From assembly GCA_002682825.1 (NCBI GenBank), contig NOKP01000025.1, forward strand, positions 501,746 through 565,745: 64,000 nt of DNA. The letters run 5' to 3'. Positions within the stretch are counted from its first letter, which is position 1, and each line of letters begins with the position of its first letter. Positions 56,871 to 64,000 of this stretch are shown here, piece by piece. The stretch comes from Neonectria sp. B-13. Lineage: Eukaryota > Ascomycota > Sordariomycetes > Hypocreales > Nectriaceae. Below the pieces are notes generated by a model. It did no database searches, was not told the DNA's origin, and was given only the letters and a program-made list of their open reading frames with translations. A program made the translations under genes and the position numbers.

Positions 56871-59047
56871 TAATACTATTTATATAGTATATTATAATAA
56901 TATTCTTATTTTTTCTAAAACTTAAACTCTTATATAGAATATATTTATATAATCCTTAAGAGACTATAATAGACTAAACTATTTATAAAACTATTAAAAT
57001 ATATATTCTATTAAGACTATATTAACTTTCTTAGATTTATCCTATCTATAGAAAGAATTATAATAGACTAAGAATATATTTATACTATCTTAGAATAAAA
57101 AAAGCTATAAACCTATTATAAAATCTAAGTATTCCTAAGGTTTTATAATTTCTATTAAAGATTTATTTATAAATATTTTAATATAATAGTCCTTTTAAAT
57201 AACCTACTATAAAGTAATAAATAAGATAAAAGCCTAAGTCTATAAAGCTTATTAAGTATAAAAAGTATATATTTTATTATCTTATTAATATATTCTTGAT
57301 TATATTCTTATTAAGATATTTTAATCTAAGGTTATAAACTTACCTAAAGATAGATACCTTAAAGGTAATAATAATAAGAATCCTATTATAGTCTAATAAA
57401 GAAGGCTATTATTATCCTATTATATTCTAGTCTTAAAAGTTTAAAGGATTTAAACTTAATTATAATACCCTAAACTAAGAGTTAATAATAATTATAGAAT
57501 CATTTAAATACTAATAATACTATATTAAAGAAATAATAAAATAAGTTAAAATACTTAATAATTATTAGAACCTATAGATCTTTATAAAGATCTTATAATT
57601 AAATAGTTAATAAGTATAATAATATATATACTTTATATTATATAACTTTATAATTAACTATTAGCTAAATAAGTAAAATCCTATTAATATACTATTTAAA
57701 TAGTTAAACTATATTATTAAAGAAATACTTTATACTAAACTATTTATATCTTTAGTATAAAGATTAAATAAGATTTAAGTAATTAAGTTCTATTAAAAAG
57801 ATAGAAAAAAGCTAAGTAAAATACCTTAAAAGGATTAAAAGACTCTAACTTATATACTATAAAAGTATAATAAGATATCTTTAGAGATTAATCTAATTTC
57901 TACTTATTAGAAGAAATAGTATAATAAAATATCTTTAAAGGTTAAAGTAATTCTAGTTAGCCTAAAGAGAAATAATATTAAAAAGAGCCTTAATCCTAAA
58001 GACTAAGCCTATTAGACTAAAAAGAAGATTAAAAGAATCTAAACTATCTTTAGAATAATTATATAGAGTATAATACTTAAAGAAGTTATATATAATATAA
58101 CTATCTTAAAACCTCTTCTAAAGATAATTTAATATTTATAATTAAATAATAAAAAGACTTATTAATAAGTAGATTAAGTTTTCTAGATATACCTTAACTA
58201 AGATTTAAATAATTAATTAATTAAAAAAGATAGATTATTATACTTTAAGAATAGATTCTTTATATTAAAGGAAATAAGTATAAAGTATAAGATTATAAAG
58301 CTTTATTATAATAATCTATTAATAGAATACTTTAGTATTAATTATATCTTAGATTTAATCTAAAAGAAATTCTATTAGGTTAATATTAAGATAGATATTA
58401 AAGACTATATATAATTATATATAGTATATTAAAGAATAATTATAACAAAGTATTAGCTCTATAAAAGTCTTTAATTATTATTAATCCCTTTATAACCTTA
58501 GATTAAGATCTTAATAGACTTTATTATAAGTTTACTTTTAATAATTTAGAAAGAATAAGAAATAAATATAATCTTAGTAATTATAAACTAATTTACTAAG
58601 ACTTTCTTATTCTTTTTTATATATATAATAATAATTATAATTAAGCTAATTAAGCTTTTTTATAAAGAAATAAAATTAATATATAAATCTTTAATAAGTA
58701 TTATTTCTAATTAAGATTCTTTATTTATGAGTAATTTTAATTAAAACTATATTATTAAACTAAAATAAAATATAAACTTTCTATAGTATTTTACTTATAA
58801 AGTAATAAGTAAATAGAAAGAATAAATTAAATACTAAAATACTATCTTAAATACTTTATTAACTTAAATTAAACTAATTAGATTATTCTATTCTAATTAG
58901 TATAATATATTTATAATAATATTATTAATATAACTATAAGTATATTACTATTTATAGTACTATTTAAATATAATATTAACTTTACTATAAGATCTAAAGA
59001 TAGTTCTTAGAAAAAGGGACTATTAAAGGTCTATATATAGATATAAT

Positions 59048-60374
59048 TACTATTGAAACTACTGTTTGAACTACTGTTTCTGCCTATCTGTAATTGCACT
59101 GAACAGTTATGTGTTTCCTTTGCTTAAGCTTAATAGGGGGATAGATCTTTAGATTTTGAACCTAATTATTGACTTTTGCCCCCTTCAAACTCCCTCCACC
59201 AAATCCCTCTATACTTCATGGCTAATATTAGAGATAACTACAGTAGGATTCCCTTAGTTTCTAATACATTACTCCTTTAGCTATAGGTTAATTAGAATAA
59301 TATTATCTATTAACTGTATAATCCATAGGGTTCACTGTTGAAACTACTGTTTGGACTACTGTTTCTGCTTATCTGCGATTGCACTAAATTATGTATTTCC
59401 TTTGCTTAAGCTTAATGGGGGGATAGATCTTTGGATTTTGAACCTAATTATTGACTTTTGCCCCCTCCAGCTTCCAACTCCCTCTGCCAAATCCCTCCAC
59501 GCTTCATGGCCGATGTTAGAGATGACCAGATTCTCTTGCTTTCCAATGTAGTCATTACTCCTTTGGTTATAGGTTGGTTGTTATAGTATTGCTTATTAGC
59601 TGTATAACCTATGAGATATAGTCATTGTACTTTAGACTATTAATAAACCTCTTTTCTATATTGGTAGTATTACTATTCCTTTCTAGCTTTAAAGCTAGCC
59701 CCTTTAGAAAGACCTATTCTATTGCAATCTACTAGGCTATTACTCTATTAGGCTAGATTCTATTTTATAGTAGGATATAATAACTAAAGACTATTAATTA
59801 GATTAATTCCTTAGCCTTAAGGTATTAATTAGTTTTAATCTTTTTTATATCTTATAGATTAGACTTTTAAACTATAATTTATAGCTTAGAAATAAGGCTT
59901 AGATCTACTTAAAATAGGCCATATAGATTGTATAAGAGCCTATAGGTATAGCTTGGTGAGGGCTCACTAGGCTGTAGTGCGATTCAGAAGGCAGTTATCT
60001 TGTATGATTGATTGTATAGTCTTTGTGTTGTATAAAAGGTTGGATGGAATGTAAAAAGGTAAGTAACCTAGAAAGCGCAGAGCCTTGTAGGCTGGGCTTT
60101 TATCCTAAGAGGTTTTAGCCTTTTCCAAGGTCTAGCTTTTCTAAGATCTAACTTTTCTAAGATCTAGCTTTTCTAAGATCTAGCTTTTCTAGCTAATTAG
60201 GGCAGTAAAACTTATACTTTAACTTTATAGTAGAAACTTTTATCTCCTTAAGTTATTATTACCTTAGGCTTAGGTATTAAGCTTATTATACTATTGTTTT
60301 TTCTATTTTCTTTTATATTATTTAACCTTTAGTCTCTTCTCTAGGTATATACTACTAAGGACTATTATATCTAA
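59048..60374 (-). repeat. Dispersed repeat, copy D, with duplicated end
   Basis: Reverse copy flanked by a 13-bp duplication ATATAGATATAAT (59035-59047, 60375-60387). Its CACTGTTGAAAC end is present twice: 59048-59332 repeats the first ~285 bp, then a full copy begins at 59333. The second part is little mutated. Confidence 0.78.
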
Positions 60375-60887
60375 ATATAGATATAATACTTAGTAGACCT
60401 TAAAGAGAGATTAAAGAAATACTAATAAAATATATTAGAAAGATAGATAAGAAACTATAATAAAAAATATATACCTTTTACTCTAAAATAAAAGAACCTA
60501 ATAGGGCTCTTAACTAAGAACCTTAAGCTTAAAGAAAAGAAAAAGAAATTAGCTTTTTAATTTATTAAGCCCTTTTAAATACTTAAGAAAATTAGAAAAT
60601 AAGTTTATTAATTAGCCCTACTTAATAAGTATAATTACTTCTATAATATATTCTATATTAGCTTACTTAAACTATAGTACTATAGAATAGAAAACCCTAA
60701 TAAAGACCTATTAATACTTAATCTAGAAGATAAGAAAGATAAGTAGAAACTAGAATGTATTAAAGAAAAGAAAGAAATTAAAGATAAACTTTACTATTTA
60801 ATTAAATAAAAAGACTAACCTTTAAAATATAATTAATAAATCCCTAAGAATAGTATAAGTAATATTAATTAAGTAATTAAAGACTAT

Positions 60888-61917
60888 TTAGATATAATAG
60901 TTCTTAGTAGTATATACCTAGAGAAGGGGCTAAAGGTTAAATAGTATAAAGGAAAATAGAAAAAACAATAGTATAATAGGCTTAATACCTAAGCCTAAGG
61001 TAATAATAACTTAAGAAGATAAAAGTTTCTACTATAAAGTTAAGGTATAAGTTTTATTGCTCTAATTAGCTAGAAAAGCTAGATCTTAGAAAAGCTAGAT
61101 CTTAGAAAAGTTAGATCTTGGAAAAGCTAGACCTTAGAAAGCTAGATCTTAGAAAAGGCTAAAATCCCTTGGGATAAAAGCCTAGCCTATAAGGCTCTAT
61201 ACTTTCCAAGCCTTTTACATTCCATCCAACCTTCTATATAATACAAAGATCATATAACCAATTACATAAGATAACTGCTTCCTTCTGAATTGCATTATAG
61301 CCTAGTAAGCCCTTACTAAGCTATACCTATAGGCTCTTATATAACCTATATAGCCTATTTTAAGTAGATCTAAGCCTTATTTCTAAGCTATAAATTACAA
61401 TTTAAAAGTCTAATCTATAAGATATAAAAGAGATTAAAACTAATTAATACTTTAAGGCTAAAAAATTAGTCTAATTAGTAGTCTTTAGTTATTATATCCT
61501 ACTATAAGATAGAATCTAGCCTAATAGAGCAATAGTCTAATAGATTGTAATAGAATAGGTCTTTCTAAAGGGGCTAGCTTTAAAGCTAGAAAGGAATAAT
61601 AATACTACTGATATAGAGAAGAGGTTTATTAATAGTCTAAAGTATAATAACTATATCTCATAGGTTATACAGCTAATAAGCAATACTATACTAACCAACC
61701 TACAACCGAAGGAGTAATGCATTAGAAAGCGAGAGAATCCTAGAACCATGGAGGGATTTGGCAGAGGGAGTTCTAGGAAGCTAGAGGGGGCAAAAGTTAA
61801 TAATTAGGTTCAAAATCCAAAGATCTATCCCCTGTTAAGCTTAAGCAAAGGAAACACATGATTCAGCGCAATCGCGGATAAGCAGAAACAGTAGTTTAAA
61901 CAGTAGTTTCAACAGTG
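60888..61917 (+). repeat. Dispersed ~1.0-kb repeat, copy E
   Basis: Full-length copy with a perfect 15-bp target duplication GTAATTAAAGACTAT (60873-60887, 61918-61932). Its TTTCAACAGTG end is unmutated and serves as the reference terminus. Confidence 0.85.
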
Positions 61918-62007
61918 GTAATTAAAGACTATAAAGAAAAGTAAAAGAAAGTCTAGTATAAAGTAAGAAAATAATATTAAAAAGATAAAAGTTATAATAA
62001 ACCTTAT

Positions 62008-62203
62008 TATAAGGATTGATTTAACTAAAGTAAAATATTAGGCTTAAAGGGTAGGTATTATTATATTATAAGACTTTAACTTAGTAAGCAATTATAGATT
62101 GCTTACTAAGGACCCTATATAGTCCTTATAGGGCTAAGCTTTTAGCTATAGTAACTATAGTAGCTTTACTCTAAGGTTAACTATATAAATCTATCCTCTT
62201 ATA
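62008..62203. mobile_element. Second 196-bp LTR
   Basis: Collinear with 49822-50017, from TATAAGG to CTCTTATA. The left flank is CTTAT and the right flank ATTAT, so the target duplication is imperfect; this may be a solo LTR or the end of a larger element. Confidence 0.6.
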
Positions 62204-63268
62204 ATTATCCTTCTCTTTAAACAATTAGTCTTTAGTTATTATTATTATATAACTTAGTATATTATAGAGTCTTAGTTATTATAGTTATAATAAAAATAGC
62301 TTATTTAGTATACTATTAGTAAATAGTAAAATAAGACTATATTAGTCTATAGTTTAGTATTATTTACCTAGCTTATTTATTTCCCTTATAGTATTTTCTT
62401 TTTATTACTCTATTACTTTCTTTTCTTTATATTAATACCTATAGTTCTTTAAGCATTTTATATTCTATTATTATTATTTCTCTATTCTACCTTAGTACTT
62501 CTATCTTTAACTTCCTTAGATTTAGTCTTATTTTAACCTATTTATTAAGCTCTTATTATTATTACTATAGTATGTATCCGTCTTTAAATAAGATAGATAC
62601 TAAGTTAGTACTAAACTAATAATATAGAATTTATTATATAGCTTTTAGGCTAAATATCTTACTTTTATTATCTTACCTAGAAGTATAATTCTCTAGTTTT
62701 TTATTATTCTATTAGAAGTTTAAAGAATTAATATATAGTCTATAAGTAGACTAATAAGAAATATAGTATAATATATCCTATATATACTTATTATATATTT
62801 ACTAATTAACTTTTAATAGATCCCTTTAGAATTACTTAATACTATTTAGTAATATTAGAATATCTTATACTTAAAGTACTTTTAGGATAATCTTAAAAGC
62901 TTTTATTCTATAGAAATAGAAGATCCTACTCTTTTAACTTTAGATTATTAAACTTCTATTTAATATAATATCTAATTATTCCTTAAAGATTTAATAACTA
63001 TTTAGTAAAAGTAGTAAGATAATATTACTATAATAATTATTCTATTGATATAGAATACTATTTTAATATAAGAAATAATAGTATTTAACTTTTAACTTTA
63101 AGTAAATATTTACTTATTATATATTTAATAGACTTTTACTAATCTTTTCTTAGTATTACTTTATTATACTTATTAGCCCTAATAAGCTTATATAGCTCTT
63201 AGAAGCTATTTAATTTCTTTATATTTAAGATAATAGTATTATATATAGCTTATTTTTTCTTTTACTTT

Positions 63269-63432
63269 GAACAAGGTCAATTGCTAGATAATGTGTGCTC
63301 CTAATACAAGGGGGTTCCAAACCACTACTAACCACTATCCGGAGGCCCTTCAAACCCGATCCTGTCCCAATCCGGCTTAGTTCGCCTCTCTAACATCTCC
63401 CAGGGGGTGACTAAACACTAAGGAAACCCCTT
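63269..63432. repeat. GC-rich repeat fragment, ~165 bp
   Basis: A sharply bounded island of normal composition. It is the apparently unmutated version of sequence found RIP-mutated at about 50311-50472 and 52340-52502. It encodes no clear frame. The parent element is unknown. Confidence 0.65.
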
Positions 63433-64000
63433 TATATATAGCTTATAGTTAGTACTTACTTATCTTATAGTTATTAAGACTATTAAGGATCTTTTTATTA
63501 AGAAAAAGAATACCCTTAGGAAGTACTTTATAATTATAAGTATTAGTACTCTTACTTTAGTTAATATAGTATATAAGGAATATATACTTATTCCTCTTTA
63601 TCCTATTTTATTCTATGGAAGTACTCTTACTTATTATAGAGTAGATATTAGCTTTATACTATATTATATAGATATCTTAATTATTAAAATGCTTATATAG
63701 TCCTTTAATCTATCTCTTTTAATCTTTATTCCTTATAATCCTATTCCTTTTCCTTAGGAAGTAATTAAAGAGTTTTTATCTTTTATATATAAGTCTTTTT
63801 AATAGACTAAGAAATATAAAAGTAAGAATAAGCAAAAAGGTAAGATTATAGCTAAAGAGATTATTATTTCTTCTAAGTCTACTAATAAGCTCTTAATAAA
63901 CCTTTTATATAGTTTTATTTATTTTACTTTTAATTCTAAGTATAAGACTTTTTCTTTTCTAATTAAAAAGATTAAGATCTTTTATTCTTTAGTATAAACT

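Larger units (their letters stand above)
54180..58700 (+). pseudogene. RIP-killed Ty3/gypsy retrotransposon pol (and probable gag end)
   Basis: A dead element read left to right. A Cys-knuckle-like trace near 54190-54240 is weak. Reverse transcriptase is recognisable at about 54990-55314 (conserved block order of Ty3/gypsy RT, with stops where Trp/Gln/Arg codons are expected), continues at 55765-55856 (the MPFGLTNAP-type block, mutated) and at 56884-56915 (the YxDD box, now reading Tyr-Tyr-Asn-Asn). The breaks are two later insertions of the ~1.0-kb repeat. Integrase core traces (the DFI and VVVDRFTK-type blocks, mutated) lie around 58500-58610. RNase H would fall between. Stops throughout exclude function. 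End points are approximate and the element's own LTRs are not assigned. Confidence 0.72.
46990..64000. repeat. RIP-degraded AT-rich block of dead transposons
   Basis: About 17 kb that is almost wholly A/T, extremely rich in TA dinucleotides and stops in all frames, with no open frame above ~66 codons. Repeated copies within it differ mainly by C/T and G/A, the signature of repeat-induced point mutation. It continues to the window end. Stretches not assigned to a named element (46990-48067, 51001-51200, 60388-60872, 62204-63268, 63433-64000) carry no recognisable coding remnant. Such blocks are usually heterochromatic, often pericentromeric or subtelomeric; which applies here cannot be told, as no telomere repeat is present. 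Confidence 0.9.

Noticed and set aside
48082..61917. Reading the ~1.0-kb repeat as an LTR
   Set aside because: The TTTCAACA end is LTR-like, but the flanking duplications are 13-15 bp and placed beyond GTG, not 5 bp next to CA.
1..64000. tRNA, rRNA or CRISPR features
   Set aside because: No cloverleaf with A/B boxes was recognised by eye, no rRNA sequence, and the tandem repeats are minisatellites without spacers. A tRNAscan-type search was not possible.

Overview
The window is nuclear DNA of a filamentous ascomycete (Pezizomycotina, probably Sordariomycetes; the genus cannot be told from the sequence). The signs are short introns with GTRNGT donors and CTAAC/CTGAC branch sites, fungal families (Ssk1, the mitoribosomal protein Bot1, Zn2Cys6 regulators, a Dal5-type transporter), and a large AT-rich block with the C-to-T/G-to-A decay expected of repeat-induced point mutation (RIP).

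1-31 kb is ordinary gene space. In order it holds: the stress response regulator Ssk1; mitoribosomal protein mS45/Bot1; a tyrosine phosphatase (-); a 61-residue Cys-rich protein in three small exons (-); a four-helix membrane protein; a serine/proline-rich unknown; a BAR-SH3 endocytic adaptor (-); a DUF2439 (Mte1/Dbl2/ZGRF1-type) DNA-repair protein; two unknown Cys-motif proteins, one with only half a zinc cluster; a possible 59-residue protein (-); and the tRNA adenosine deaminase subunit Tad2.

31-38 kb is mixed: a hypothetical gene with a frame change, a decayed Ty3/gypsy integrase fragment, a conserved 148-residue family protein, and a kinase-HAD-phosphoribosyltransferase fusion of 711 residues.

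38.5-46 kb looks like a small functional cluster: a seven-exon MFS transporter (-), a divergent Zn2Cys6 regulator, and a six-exon 3-hydroxyacyl-CoA dehydrogenase-type enzyme. The intergenic DNA of these genes carries seven perfect CGGATCCG palindromes (CGG-N2-CCG), a strong candidate operator for the cluster regulator.

47-64 kb is a gene-free, RIP-degraded block. It contains a dead Ty3/gypsy element (reverse transcriptase and integrase still recognisable), solo LTRs with 5-bp target duplications, and several copies of an unnamed ~1.0-kb dispersed repeat with 13-15-bp target duplications. Truncated copies of that repeat share one end, which suggests a retroposon. Two of its copies sit inside the dead reverse transcriptase, so insertion order can be read directly.
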